A stretch of 48,747 nucleotides of DNA, taken from IMG/VR virus record IMGVR_UViG_3300035070_002886, positions 1 through 48,747 of that record. One strand, 5' to 3'. The DNA is from a virus. Shown here piece by piece: positions 39,843 through 47,353 of the stretch. The position numbers were made by a program, and so were the translations under genes. The notes beneath the pieces are model-generated. The model did no database searches. It saw only the letters and a program-made list of their open reading frames with translations, and was not told where the DNA came from. Position 1 is the first letter of the stretch. Each line of letters begins with the position of its first letter.

Positions 39843-39872
39843 TTTAATTTGTCCCGTTTGTTTTGATGATTC

Positions 39873-39901
39873 ATTATTGGCTTGTTATTGGTGGTTGTCA
39901 A
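39873..39901 (-). promoter_or_regulatory. Strong promoter of the DenV-like operon
   Basis: TTGACA (39901-39896), 17-base spacer, AATAAT (39878-39873) on the minus strand. Five bases later ATCAAAACAAAC (39867-39856) is a degenerate, one-base-shifted version of the leader element at 913 and 27859. Confidence 0.78.
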
Positions 39902-39975
39902 CAGAATATATTTATTTGTATTTATTTTTATGTAGTGCTATTGTGTATTCACAAACCCAAAGACAGGAATTAAAA

Positions 39976-40167
39976 ATGGCAATTGAAAAGACAACAGAAA
40001 AGCGCGTAATGATTGGTGTTAAAGAAACAACCAAGGAGCGATTCGAATATCTGGTTAAGAAGATCAACCATGACAACTTAATAGCTAATGGTGAGAAAGC
40101 TCGCAAGATAACGCACGATGATGTGCTTAATGAATTGGTAACGGCTTATATGAAGGTGGGTGTGTGA
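39976..40167 (+). CDS. Small DNA-binding-like protein, 63 aa
   Basis: ATG at 39976 after ACAGGAA; longer frames upstream run through the DenV promoter and are not credible. MAIEKTTEKRVMIGVKETTK, then ERFEYLVKKINHDN and DVLNELVTAYMKVGV, has the beta-helix-helix look of a ribbon-helix-helix regulator (VMIGVKETTKERF). It is divergent from the DenV operon and may control it. Confidence 0.55.
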   Translation: MAIEKTTEKRVMIGVKETTKERFEYLVKKINHDNLIANGEKARKITHDDVLNELVTAYMKVGV

Positions 40168-40340
40168 TGAAATCAATTGATAGAATGGTTACATTTAAAA
40201 GAAAAGGTAAGGTTGTGAAAATGACAGTAGGCGGATTTACTGAAGACCCCGCTGATGATTTGGCTAGATTCAAGCGCTCGGAGTTAGAGTCTATGCTTAA
40301 CTGCGACAAAAACTCACCAATAATGATTAAGGTCAAGTAA
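40167..40340 (+). CDS. Small basic hypothetical protein, 57 aa
   Basis: ATG overlaps the upstream TGA (GTGATGA) after GGTGGG. MKSIDRMVTFKRKGKVVKMT, then an acidic helix and IMIKVK at the end. No family is recognised. Confidence 0.5.
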   Translation: MKSIDRMVTFKRKGKVVKMTVGGFTEDPADDLARFKRSELESMLNCDKNSPIMIKVK

Positions 40341-40399
40341 AACCAATCGCCCTGTTTTTGATATACTGAAACCATTCAATCAAATCAGGGCTTTAAAAC

Positions 40400-40741
40400 A
40401 TGTCTACCCCACTACAACAAGTAGCCATTGCTGTCGTCACTGCTGGATGCGTGAGCTTTGCCAGCGCCGCATTCTACGCAGGGCAGCAAGATAAACAGAT
40501 ACAAAGTAATACCAGTGATATTGAGAAAATGCAGCCACAAGTTGCCAAGATTCCCATTATCGAAAACAACCAAGCAGCAATGGAAAGGCGCTTAGATACC
40601 TACGAGAAATTAGTGATCGAAGGCCAGAAAGAAATTCTAAAAGAGATATCAGCCATTCGCATCGATTCAGCCAAGCAGTCCACAAAGATTGGCGCAATCG
40701 AGGTTGATATTAAAGAGATTAACGCGAAGATTAACAATTAA
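40400..40741 (+). CDS. Membrane-anchored coiled-coil protein, 113 aa
   Basis: One N-terminal hydrophobic segment (VAIAVVTAGCVSFASAAFYA) followed by a long coiled coil (IEKMQPQVAKIPIIENNQAA ... EIDIKEINAKINN-like end). This is the layout of inner-membrane spanins or tail-proximal exclusion proteins. It is 11 bases ahead of a secreted protein, a pairing that could be a spanin couple, though the partner lacks a lipobox. TATACT with an upstream TGA lies about 35 bases before the start. Confidence 0.6.
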   Translation: MSTPLQQVAIAVVTAGCVSFASAAFYAGQQDKQIQSNTSDIEKMQPQVAKIPIIENNQAAMERRLDTYEKLVIEGQKEILKEISAIRIDSAKQSTKIGAIEVDIKEINAKINN

Positions 40742-40752
40742 CAGGACAAGTT

Positions 40753-41097
40753 ATGAATCACTTTAAAAAGGCCGCGCTAACCGCGCTATTACTTAGTGTT
40801 GGCACATGCGCTATTGCCGCCCCAAACATGCACCTAGCACCAAACTCCGTAGCATGTAAAACACTTACTACCCTCAACTATGCAGAGCGAATGCTAATCA
40901 ATGAGCCAGTGCTCGAAGTGCAGCGCGCAGAGGTCAATAATTCATGCACCACTACGCAAGAATTGAAAGCTGTGACCGCCTTTGATATCGGTGTCACCGC
41001 TAAGGTTGAGTTTTTCGCCCTCGGTCAACTTGATGTATACTATGTGAATACACGCGATCTTGTATCGCCATATCAAGACGAACCGTCAACGGAATAG
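40753..41097 (+). CDS. Secreted/periplasmic protein, 114 aa
   Basis: Sec signal peptide: basic start (MNHFKKAALTALLLSVGTCA) and an Ala-x-Ala cut near residue 23 (IAAPN). The mature part has two cysteines likely to form a disulphide, and strands around TAKVEFFALGQLDVYYVN. It may act in the periplasm during entry or lysis. No family is recognised. Confidence 0.6.
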   Translation: MNHFKKAALTALLLSVGTCAIAAPNMHLAPNSVACKTLTTLNYAERMLINEPVLEVQRAEVNNSCTTTQELKAVTAFDIGVTAKVEFFALGQLDVYYVNTRDLVSPYQDEPSTE

Positions 41098-41106
41098 CGC
41101 TCTCAC

Positions 41107-41137
41107 TGCTATTCCTTGGCTAAACTGAGGAATAGCA
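41107..41137 (+). promoter_or_regulatory. Hairpin sequestering the tailspike ribosome-binding site
   Basis: TGCTATTCCT (41107-41116) pairs perfectly with AGGAATAGCA (41128-41137), 11-base loop. The 3' arm contains the AGGA ribosome-binding site and abuts the ATG at 41138, so the folded RNA would block initiation. Confidence 0.78.
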
Positions 41138-43465
41138 ATGTCTTTGTCACCGAATGAGAAGTACCCAGGCGCAACTGAGGCCGATCCGAATTACAAGGAT
41201 AGTAAGTTCAAGGATAACAATCCTTCGACAACCAACAACGGATCGCCACTTAAAGCGCTAGACCGAAATGAGCAACTTGCATTGCAAGAAGCCATGATGA
41301 ACGCTGCCGGTTTTGATTACAACGGCGTTGTCGACACTCCGCAAAACTCCCAAATGTTTAATGCTTACAAAGCAGCGCTAAGTAATGGCGCGAACCTGCT
41401 ATCTAACCATAATTTTATTATTGCATCGCCTGACGATAGTCAACCTGCACCTAGCGCAACTCCAACCAGTTACCCGCCGGGTTATGAGATTTTCTCGGGT
41501 GTATTTGCCAATGAAACTACAGGCATTCTAAACCTAACCTACATTGACGGCCGCGTCTCGTTTAGCGGTGGCGATTTTTACATGGCCGTTCCAAATACTG
41601 GCGCATTAGAAAACATAACTGAATTTGTTGCTAGCGTGGCTGACTTTGACGGTAAGCCCCGCACGCGTGGCGTGTCTTATGCTCTGGTGGGTGATGAATA
41701 TCGAGTGACGGTTGGTGTTGATGCGCTTGAAGATGAGAGTGCTAACGAGACGCCGCTTGGGTCTGTTAAGTTTGAGCAGGGTAGTGTGGCGACGGGGCAT
41801 GAGGTTAACAAATCAATTACTGGCCTGAATATCATCTCTGGCTTACCAGTAAATGTCATTGATTTTGGTGCTGATTTTTCTGGCGCGGAGATTAATGACG
41901 ATGTATTGCAAGATTGCCTAAAGTACAGCACTGACATAGTAATTCCAAAAGGTGTGGTATTGCGAGTCTCAGATATACCACAATCAATAACCTCGTTATC
42001 TGGTGGAGGGCGCTTAATTTGGGATAATGACGCAGTTGGTCCCGATCCTATTGTTTATACAATGCCTGATGGTTTTTCAATTGATGACTTGAGAATTGAA
42101 ACTATATACAGAAACAGATTAGCCATTAGAGCTAACGACTTGCAACTTAACCTGGTTAAAGAATTTCAATCAGACGCAAGAACAGATCAGGCTAGATATA
42201 ACGCTGTTGAATGGCAGTCTGAGACGAGTATTTCTGTAAGTAAGCATGTAACCTACAATACGGGTGCTAGGTTTATTGCCGTAGGGAATGATTGCTCTCT
42301 TGATGTTAATGGAATCGTGACTCGCGTTGATCATGTTGGAGAAGGCCCAGACGGAAGTAACCACGGAGTTGATGGGATAAAGGTATCATCTGATGATGGA
42401 TTTTCAATGCGAAGTCAGAATATTAGCAATCATAAGTGCTTTGGTACAAGTAGAGACATTATTGACACGTTCACTGGTGGGGGGGAGTGTAACATCTCAA
42501 ACGTTTGGGCTGATGGATTTTACTTTAATCAAGTTGAAATTAAATCTGAAGGTGATTTAGCATCTGGAGAAAATGACACTCCACACGATATCAATATCAC
42601 TAACGTAAACTGTAGGGCTGGCGGTTTAGGTGATAATGATACATTTGCTGCTATATTAATCGTAAACCAGAATGAAGGCGAACTAGCTAAATCCCCAAGG
42701 CGAATTAACATCACGAATTACAACACCAGAAAAATAGGCCTATTGGCTGGTGGTGCGTATTACGGGGTTCGTGCGCTAGGTGCTTTTAATTTAAACTTAT
42801 CAAACACAAACATACTTCAAGCAAAAGACCATGGTGCAAACTTAACTAGGTGTCAAAACGTCAAGTTTACAAACTCAAACGTACATGGAGTTTCAAGAGG
42901 CTTTAGCATGACAGACACCTCCAGAGTATCCCTGTCTAATTCTACAATAGGATATGATGAGGAGACAAATGCCAGGTCTAACGCGGGTATTGTTGCTTCT
43001 GGCGTGTGTGATGAAGTGAACATTTCATCTGGCTCGAAGGTTTTAGGGACATCAAAGTCCATTACCGCAGAAGGCGCTACAATAAACAATATGAAAGCAG
43101 ACAGCTCATTTTTAACTGGCCCCGTTAGAATTGATACATTTACTAACGTAGAGTTTAACAATACAGACATAGACGCACTTTCAACTCCTGCGGGAAGTAT
43201 AGACGCGTTCTTATCCAGCGCTGCTGTCCCTGCTGCTGAGCTAACATTTATCGGTGGTAAAATTAAGAATGCCAGACGAGGCATTAATGAACAATCACTA
43301 ACTCAATACCAGTGCATAGGTACTAGGTTTGAAAACACGTCATCACCAATGGGTGGGGTTAGCTCTGATAATAGACGTGTAATACTTGGGTGCATATCTA
43401 ATGGTGGTGGATCATTCCCAACCCCGTCAGGACAAGACCAGATAGAAAACAATATAGAGATATAA
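41138..43465 (+). CDS. Tailspike / receptor-binding protein with beta-helix
   Basis: 775 aa. The N-terminal virion-attachment part (1-240) includes a jelly-roll-like region (about 125-220). At about 240 comes NVIDFGADFSGAEINDDVLQ, the entry motif of pectate-lyase-type right-handed beta-helices, followed by many strands of the form INITNYNTRKIGLLAGG. Such spikes bind or degrade surface polysaccharides. Catalytic residues cannot be assigned by eye. The gene is last of its block and is followed by a strong terminator. Confidence 0.82.
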   Translation: MSLSPNEKYPGATEADPNYKDSKFKDNNPSTTNNGSPLKALDRNEQLALQEAMMNAAGFDYNGVVDTPQNSQMFNAYKAALSNGANLLSNHNFIIASPDDSQPAPSATPTSYPPGYEIFSGVFANETTGILNLTYIDGRVSFSGGDFYMAVPNTGALENITEFVASVADFDGKPRTRGVSYALVGDEYRVTVGVDALEDESANETPLGSVKFEQGSVATGHEVNKSITGLNIISGLPVNVIDFGADFSGAEINDDVLQDCLKYSTDIVIPKGVVLRVSDIPQSITSLSGGGRLIWDNDAVGPDPIVYTMPDGFSIDDLRIETIYRNRLAIRANDLQLNLVKEFQSDARTDQARYNAVEWQSETSISVSKHVTYNTGARFIAVGNDCSLDVNGIVTRVDHVGEGPDGSNHGVDGIKVSSDDGFSMRSQNISNHKCFGTSRDIIDTFTGGGECNISNVWADGFYFNQVEIKSEGDLASGENDTPHDINITNVNCRAGGLGDNDTFAAILIVNQNEGELAKSPRRINITNYNTRKIGLLAGGAYYGVRALGAFNLNLSNTNILQAKDHGANLTRCQNVKFTNSNVHGVSRGFSMTDTSRVSLSNSTIGYDEETNARSNAGIVASGVCDEVNISSGSKVLGTSKSITAEGATINNMKADSSFLTGPVRIDTFTNVEFNNTDIDALSTPAGSIDAFLSSAAVPAAELTFIGGKIKNARRGINEQSLTQYQCIGTRFENTSSPMGGVSSDNRRVILGCISNGGGSFPTPSGQDQIENNIEI

Positions 43466-43469
43466 AACA

Positions 43470-43496
43470 AAACCCCCAATCAGCAATTGGGGGTTT
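43470..43496. terminator. Bidirectional terminator between spike and lipoprotein genes
   Basis: 11-bp stem AAACCCCCAAT/ATTGGGGGTTT (43470-43480 with 43486-43496), followed by ATTT on the plus strand and TGTTTTAT on the minus strand. It serves the convergent spike and lysis/lipoprotein operons. Confidence 0.9.
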
Positions 43497-43500
43497 ATTT

Positions 43501-44154
43501 CTAATCTATCTTAACGCCAAACGCACTAACACCATTAACCCAAACCCTAGTTTCAATCACGCTATACCCATAATACGCCGCTTGCATATCCTCAAGCGGC
43601 AGGGATTGGCGAGTATCTGACCATAAACAAAATGGCTTAGCATAACCAAAGCCACCTTTCTTCCATGAATAACGAGCGCAAAGTGTTTCGGCTCCGTTGG
43701 TGATCAAGACTTCTATCATGGGTTCATATCGATACGTTACCTTCCACTCTGGAAGTTCAAACTTATCCATTGTTGTGGCCGATTGGTTGTATCGCAAATA
43801 AGTATCACCACCTTTTACGATGGATCCGCTATACGGTTGCTGCGTGATTGTGTTGATGCCTTCGCCTATGAAGATGGGAAGGGTCGGCTGTTGTGGCACT
43901 GGAGTGGGATCGGTAGGGGTGACAACTGGCACTGATGGCGTTAGCTCTACAGTTGGCAGCTCCACAATAGGTAGCTCTATAGTAGGCGCATCTGCTTGCG
44001 GAACATCCACAGCTGGAACTTCAACATGTGGCGTTGCTTGCGCTAACTCAACTTCACCTTTATAGCTCTGCGTTTCAGATTTGCAACCAACTAGACCTGC
44101 TGCTATGATTAGACCTATCGCGGTTGCCTGTCGCGTTTGTTTTATATTTTTCAT
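43501..44154 (-). CDS. Lipoprotein with Pro-rich stalk, 217 aa
   Basis: Signal peptide with lipobox LVGC (Cys24), then a Pro/Val/Glu/Thr-rich stalk (about 40-95: repeated EVP, DVP, ELP and TPV units), then a compact C-terminal domain (about 95-217) with two or three cysteines. It is expected in the outer membrane inner leaflet. Phage lipoproteins of this kind can be superinfection-exclusion factors (Cor/Llp-like) or outer-membrane spanins; its length is large for a spanin. No family is recognised. Confidence 0.68.
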   Translation of the reverse strand: MKNIKQTRQATAIGLIIAAGLVGCKSETQSYKGEVELAQATPHVEVPAVDVPQADAPTIELPIVELPTVELTPSVPVVTPTDPTPVPQQPTLPIFIGEGINTITQQPYSGSIVKGGDTYLRYNQSATTMDKFELPEWKVTYRYEPMIEVLITNGAETLCARYSWKKGGFGYAKPFCLWSDTRQSLPLEDMQAAYYGYSVIETRVWVNGVSAFGVKID

Positions 44155-44190
44155 TGTTACATCCTGTTGTTAATTTGATAGTAGTTTGGA

Positions 44191-44216
44191 AGCCCCTTTG
44201 TCGAGGGGCTTTTTTG
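44191..44216 (+). terminator. Terminator oriented antisense to the lysis operon
   Basis: AGCCCCT/AGGGGCT (44191-44197 with 44204-44210) followed by TTTTTT in the plus direction only. The only nearby plus transcripts would be antisense to the lipoprotein gene. Confidence 0.7.
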
Positions 44217-44222
44217 TGGGTG

Positions 44223-44351
44223 TTATCCGAAACAAATGTTATTGCCTACAATCATAAAAGTAATAGCAAGCATGGCTGTCGGGCTTGTCTTTTGAGTTAG
44301 TACAAATGCACCTGCAATATAAATTATTAGACCAATAATATTCGCATCCAT
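44223..44351 (-). CDS. Small membrane protein, 42 aa
   Basis: ATG at 44351 shares its first base with the upstream stop. Two hydrophobic segments (IIGLIIYIAGAFVLT and AMLAITFMIVGNNI) with a short polar turn between them. In a lysis operon this fits a small holin or antiholin. No family is recognised. Confidence 0.58.
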   Translation of the reverse strand: MDANIIGLIIYIAGAFVLTQKTSPTAMLAITFMIVGNNICFG

Positions 44352-44860
44352 CACCTAACCCCCTTAATGCTCATTTGCTTTTCAGCACTTCCACGGCTTG
44401 ACCCTAACCAGTACGTCACGCCCGCAGCCATAAATCCAGACACTTGACCTGCCATAAAGACAAGTATGTCTTTGTTTTCAGTTGGAATTGCGTATTTCAT
44501 CAATCCATAAGCCATAGCGCTAAATAGTAAAAACATTAGCAGTGGTAATAACCAAGTCATCCAATGACCTTTGTGTTGCTTTCTAGCGTCCTGCGTGTCT
44601 ACTCGCTGGTTGGCTAGCTCTGCGTTTTGCAACTCCAACTTCTTAACAATAAAATCATTGTTCGCCTGTTTAAGTTTCAATAGTTGATCTGGTGTTGCAC
44701 CATTCACAGCCTTTTCAACCAAATCAATATTGTCCGTTTCTACGCCTGTTAGCTCCTTACTGATAATGCGAAGCGCTGTAGCTGGCAACGTAGCGCCACC
44801 CGACACAATCGCACCGACAATATCAGGCGCGTAACCTGCTATCTTTTTTAGCCATTCCAT
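44351..44860 (-). CDS. 3-TM-type holin/holin-like protein
   Basis: 169 aa from ATG 44860 (GGAGAG eight bases upstream); a GTG start ten codons earlier is also open. It begins MEWLKKIAGYAPDIVGAIVS, a weakly hydrophobic helix, then a charged helix (about 55-100), then two strong membrane segments (WMTWLLPLLMFLLFSAMAYG and ILVFMAGQVSGFMAAGVTYWL). This is the layout of the 3TM holin family first described in gene-transfer agents. The likely job is to release the endolysin. Confidence 0.72.
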   Translation of the reverse strand: MEWLKKIAGYAPDIVGAIVSGGATLPATALRIISKELTGVETDNIDLVEKAVNGATPDQLLKLKQANNDFIVKKLELQNAELANQRVDTQDARKQHKGHWMTWLLPLLMFLLFSAMAYGLMKYAIPTENKDILVFMAGQVSGFMAAGVTYWLGSSRGSAEKQMSIKGVR

Positions 44861-45042
44861 GTGGTCGCTCTCCATGTGATAACTTGGCACACACCGATAA
44901 CCACCGCGCCCGCTGCCATAATGTATGGTGTATATTCCGCAGGCACAAACTGAGGATAGAAAACCATGGTGGAAGCCAATACACCGCTGATTAAGTTAGC
45001 GTAGGTGGAGGCTCGTTTTAGGAGCTCTTTGTTTAGTTGCAT
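44848..45042 (-). CDS. Two-helix holin candidate, 64 aa
   Basis: Two hydrophobic segments (LISGVLASTMVFYPQFVPAE region and YIMAAGAVVIGVCQVI) with a basic N-terminus (MQLNKELLKRASTYANLISG). It overlaps the endolysin gene upstream and the 3TM gene downstream. Its size and context match small class II holins or holin partners. Confidence 0.62.
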   Translation of the reverse strand: MQLNKELLKRASTYANLISGVLASTMVFYPQFVPAEYTPYIMAAGAVVIGVCQVITWRATTWNG

Positions 45043-45506
45043 GTCAGTAAATCTCCAAGCTTTTTGTAAAATTTAACCGCGTCATTTTCACGATATAGAT
45101 AAACTCGCTTGCCGCTTTCGGTGTAGCACAACCAAACCAGGCGATTAGGGCGTTTATCAATATGAATGAGAGGTGTGTTTGTATCAAAGTAAATACCAAT
45201 TCCTCCTATGGCTGGAATTTGCTCTGCCGTCAACATAGCTGCAATCATTCGTCCGATGCTTGATACGTGCAAATCAGTGGCGTCTGACAGCCGTGTTTTC
45301 CCTTTGGTGCTATGACGACTCCCACTATCATCATGACGCACATGGGCGCCATACAGTGAGCTAGGCGTCATTGGTATTCCAGATTCATGTCTGAGTGCAA
45401 ATACACAATCTGTAAATAGATGTGCATCCATGTGATCGAGCGTACCCGCTGGCCATTCGTGCGGCTTCATGTTGCTAGGCCACATTGTTAATTCTGATGC
45501 TTTCAT
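45033..45506 (-). CDS. Endolysin, peptidase M15-like
   Basis: 157 aa. It shows the zinc-peptidase pattern of M15A-type enzymes: SRHSTKGKTRLSDATDLHV gives a His and an Asp ligand, and GIGIYFDTNTPLIHIDKR gives the final His. These enzymes cut peptidoglycan peptide cross-links. There is no signal peptide, so it would need a holin for release, and two candidates follow directly. Its start overlaps the stop of the small membrane protein upstream. Confidence 0.8.
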   Translation of the reverse strand: MKASELTMWPSNMKPHEWPAGTLDHMDAHLFTDCVFALRHESGIPMTPSSLYGAHVRHDDSGSRHSTKGKTRLSDATDLHVSSIGRMIAAMLTAEQIPAIGGIGIYFDTNTPLIHIDKRPNRLVWLCYTESGKRVYLYRENDAVKFYKKLGDLLTCN

Positions 45507-45676
45507 AAAACCCCCATTACCGCGCCAACAATAACCAGTAACACACCGACCGCCATTAATGCCTTATCGCCCGTGGTTAGTGGTTTGTCGTCCCAATGAT
45601 GGCTTTTGCGGTGACACTGTCGTTTGCCTGCGCTTTGGTTGTACGCAAACTCTTCTGTGTTTTCGTAGTAGTGCAT
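45503..45676 (-). CDS. Small C-tail membrane protein, 57 aa
   Basis: Polar His/Lys/Arg-rich N-terminal half (MHYYENTEEFAYNQSAGKRQ ...), then a C-terminal hydrophobic helix (ALMAVGVLLVIVGAVMGVL). ATGA overlap with the endolysin gene. It could be a holin regulator or other lysis accessory. Confidence 0.55.
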   Translation of the reverse strand: MHYYENTEEFAYNQSAGKRQCHRKSHHWDDKPLTTGDKALMAVGVLLVIVGAVMGVL

Positions 45677-45960
45677 TATTTCTCACCTCGCGCTTTTGCT
45701 AGTAGCATTTTAAATGCAATGTTGCTGTTATTCATGTATTCATCAAGTTCGCCACCGTCGCTATCCTGCCATCTAACGATTTGCTCTATAACTCGGTACA
45801 TCTCCGGAGCTGATGCAATTAGGTGGGCGTTGGCTTTTGCTTCATTAAATATTTGGCATGTAGCTATATTAAAAAATCCATCACCAAACGATACTTCGAC
45901 CCCGACGCGATAACCGTCACTGATTTTCCAATCACCCTTTGTAAATTTAGCTTCACTCAT
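45676..45960 (-). CDS. Conserved-type phage hypothetical protein, 94 aa
   Basis: The pattern FTKGDWKISDG ... NAHLIASAPEMYRVIEQIV is a common form among phage hypothetical proteins whose role is unknown. ATG 45960 follows AGAGGATG; a GTG one codon earlier is open. Its end shares a base with the next ATG. It lies at the head of the lysis operon, but nothing links it to lysis. Confidence 0.62.
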   Translation of the reverse strand: MSEAKFTKGDWKISDGYRVGVEVSFGDGFFNIATCQIFNEAKANAHLIASAPEMYRVIEQIVRWQDSDGGELDEYMNNSNIAFKMLLAKARGEK

Positions 45961-46100
45961 CACTTAACATCCTCTTTAATTGCAATAACTTTAAATTTCC
46001 AGCCGTAGAAATTACGGTGCGTAAACACTAGCGGCTGCTTGTGGTGAATTAGGTTGTGGAGGTTATCCACAATGCTATCTCTGAAGTTTTTGAAGATCAT
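45960..46100 (-). CDS. Very small basic protein, 46 aa
   Basis: First gene of the lysis operon, 30 bases after the -10. It starts MIFKNFRDSIVDNLHNLIHH and is rich in His, Lys and aromatics. GAGAGG precedes the ATG and its TGA touches the next start. No family is recognised. Confidence 0.55.
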   Translation of the reverse strand: MIFKNFRDSIVDNLHNLIHHKQPLVFTHRNFYGWKFKVIAIKEDVK

Positions 46101-46121
46101 TTTTTGCCTCTCGTTTAAGTA

Positions 46122-46159
46122 ACTAAGTGAATCCTACTCCACTTACGGCACTTAGTAAA
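46122..46159 (-). promoter_or_regulatory. Promoter and inverted-repeat operator of the lysis operon
   Basis: Minus strand TTTACT (46159-46154), 17-base spacer, TAGGAT (46136-46131). An exact inverted repeat ACTAAGTG/CACTTAGT (46122-46129 with 46149-46156) flanks the -10 and overlaps the -35, and another CACTTA lies between. This suggests repressor binding. Confidence 0.55.
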
Positions 46160-46166
46160 CATGGAA

Positions 46167-46200
46167 AAAGCGATTAACATTGTGCGTATTAATCGCTTTT
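46167..46200. terminator. Bidirectional terminator after the early minus operon
   Basis: 12-bp perfect stem AAAAGCGATTAA/TTAATCGCTTTT (46167-46178 with 46189-46200). On the minus strand it is followed by TCC after the T-run within the stem. It ends the operon that starts at 887 across the join. Confidence 0.82.
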
Positions 46201-46205
46201 ATCTA

Positions 46206-46637
46206 TTAAATAAACTTACCCAATTCCGGTGGCGTGTAGTGCTTGCCCTTGGTTATCTTGCCGTTAGCGTCAAACACTGGCTTGCCATCTTCGAATTTAG
46301 AGAAGTTAGATCGGTTAACTTCTGCAAGTGCGCCCTCTATGCCCATTCCTAGCATGTGACCAATACCGGTACTTGTGACTTGTTGATCAACCAAGGAGTC
46401 CAATAATTCCACTCGGTTAATCTCCGTCATGACATCCATAGCCACCTCCCCGCTTTCTTTGAAAAAGTCTGCAAGCTCGTGAGTGCTCTTGGCCCATAGC
46501 TTCATTGCTGGTCCCATAGCATCAAACATTTCTGCTACTTCTTCGATGTGCACGCCCATCTGGACGCACTTTTGCTTATCTGTCGGCTCTGGTATCGCTT
46601 GCTCAAACCATGCCTTTGTGTTTTTTAGTTCGTTCAT
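46206..46637 (-). CDS. MazG-like nucleotide pyrophosphohydrolase
   Basis: 143 aa. Helical all-alpha NTP-PPase pattern: HIEEVAEMFDAMG (EExxE-type metal site) and VELLDSLVDQQVTSTGIGHM (ExxD). The C-terminal tail VNRSNFSKFEDGKPVFDANG ending KGKHYTPPEL is typical of phage MazG-like proteins acting on dNTPs or ppGpp. It may adjust the nucleotide pool or host stringent state. Last gene of the early operon. Confidence 0.85.
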   Translation of the reverse strand: MNELKNTKAWFEQAIPEPTDKQKCVQMGVHIEEVAEMFDAMGPAMKLWAKSTHELADFFKESGEVAMDVMTEINRVELLDSLVDQQVTSTGIGHMLGMGIEGALAEVNRSNFSKFEDGKPVFDANGKITKGKHYTPPELGKFI

Positions 46638-46855
46638 TTACTTCTACCCTTTTCTAATTTGATTGCTCTATCCGCTGACGCTTTGATGTCTAACAGGTCT
46701 GTCATTGTGTCTTTATGCCCACGCAAACCGGCGCACAGCGCTTTTTTCGCTAAGTGTTGCAATGCAGGGCATGTAACGTTAAACGCTTCTAAAACGTCGT
46801 ATACGTCCACTGTGCCGTTGTCGCTTACTTGTATCTTTCTGTCGTATTTGCTCAT
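46634..46855 (-). CDS. Small conserved-type phage protein, 73 aa
   Basis: MSKYDRKIQVSDNGTVDVYD, then VLEAFNVTCPALQHLAKKAL and CAGLRGHKDTMTDLLDIKAS: a form seen in many phages next to nucleotide or methylase genes, function unknown. It has 4-base overlaps on the MazG side and touches the methylase gene. Confidence 0.62.
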   Translation of the reverse strand: MSKYDRKIQVSDNGTVDVYDVLEAFNVTCPALQHLAKKALCAGLRGHKDTMTDLLDIKASADRAIKLEKGRSK

Positions 46856-47353
46856 TTACTTCCCCATAATCTCATCGCGCTCAAGTAAACATACTTGGCT
46901 TTTAAATGGTGATTCAGGGTCGAAGATAAACACAACCGATCCCTTATTGTTACCACTTACTGGCTTTTGTGTTTCTGCATTGATAAATGAAATTCGCCCA
47001 GAAATAAAGTGGCACTCTGAGCAGTTTTCGAATGCTGCTTTAAACCATTTTACCGATGTGTCTGCTGGGATTAGCATTACTGTTAAGCATCCGTCGTCCA
47101 TCTCCTCTATTGCCTTGTTAACCCATGGCATAATGTCGCTGTATGGAGGGTTGCACCAATTTACATTCCACCAAGCGCAATCAAGGGCGTTATCTTCCTC
47201 GCTAAAATACATATCGCAAAGCTTGTTTTTGCTGCTGGCTGCAACATCCATATTAAAGTGGAATCGGCGGTGGTAGTGGTTAAACAGCGCCTGTGGCGTC
47301 TGCCACAAGTCGCGTATCTCTGTCGGTGTGTTGCTTTTATGCTCTGTGTTCAT
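46856..47353 (-). CDS. Phage DNA N-6-adenine methyltransferase (Dam, PF05869-type)
   Basis: 165 aa. It starts with RDLWQTPQALFNHYHRRFHF, then DVAASSKNKLCDMYFSEEDN and catalytic NWCNPPYSDIMPWVNKA (NPPY). This order is diagnostic of the small phage Dam family, unrelated in layout to the D12 enzyme at 30687. It probably methylates adenine in a short site such as GATC, protecting phage DNA. Its start overlaps the next gene by 4 bases. Confidence 0.88.
   Translation of the reverse strand: MNTEHKSNTPTEIRDLWQTPQALFNHYHRRFHFNMDVAASSKNKLCDMYFSEEDNALDCAWWNVNWCNPPYSDIMPWVNKAIEEMDDGCLTVMLIPADTSVKWFKAAFENCSECHFISGRISFINAETQKPVSGNNKGSVVFIFDPESPFKSQVCLLERDEIMGK

Noticed and set aside
39733-39975. Longer N-terminus for the small plus-strand protein at 39976
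   Set aside because: It would run through the DenV gene start and its promoter; ATG 39976 has a good ribosome-binding site.
46659-47276. 205-codon open frame on the plus strand
   Set aside because: Antisense to the Dam methylase and its neighbour, both of which have clear motifs and coupled starts.
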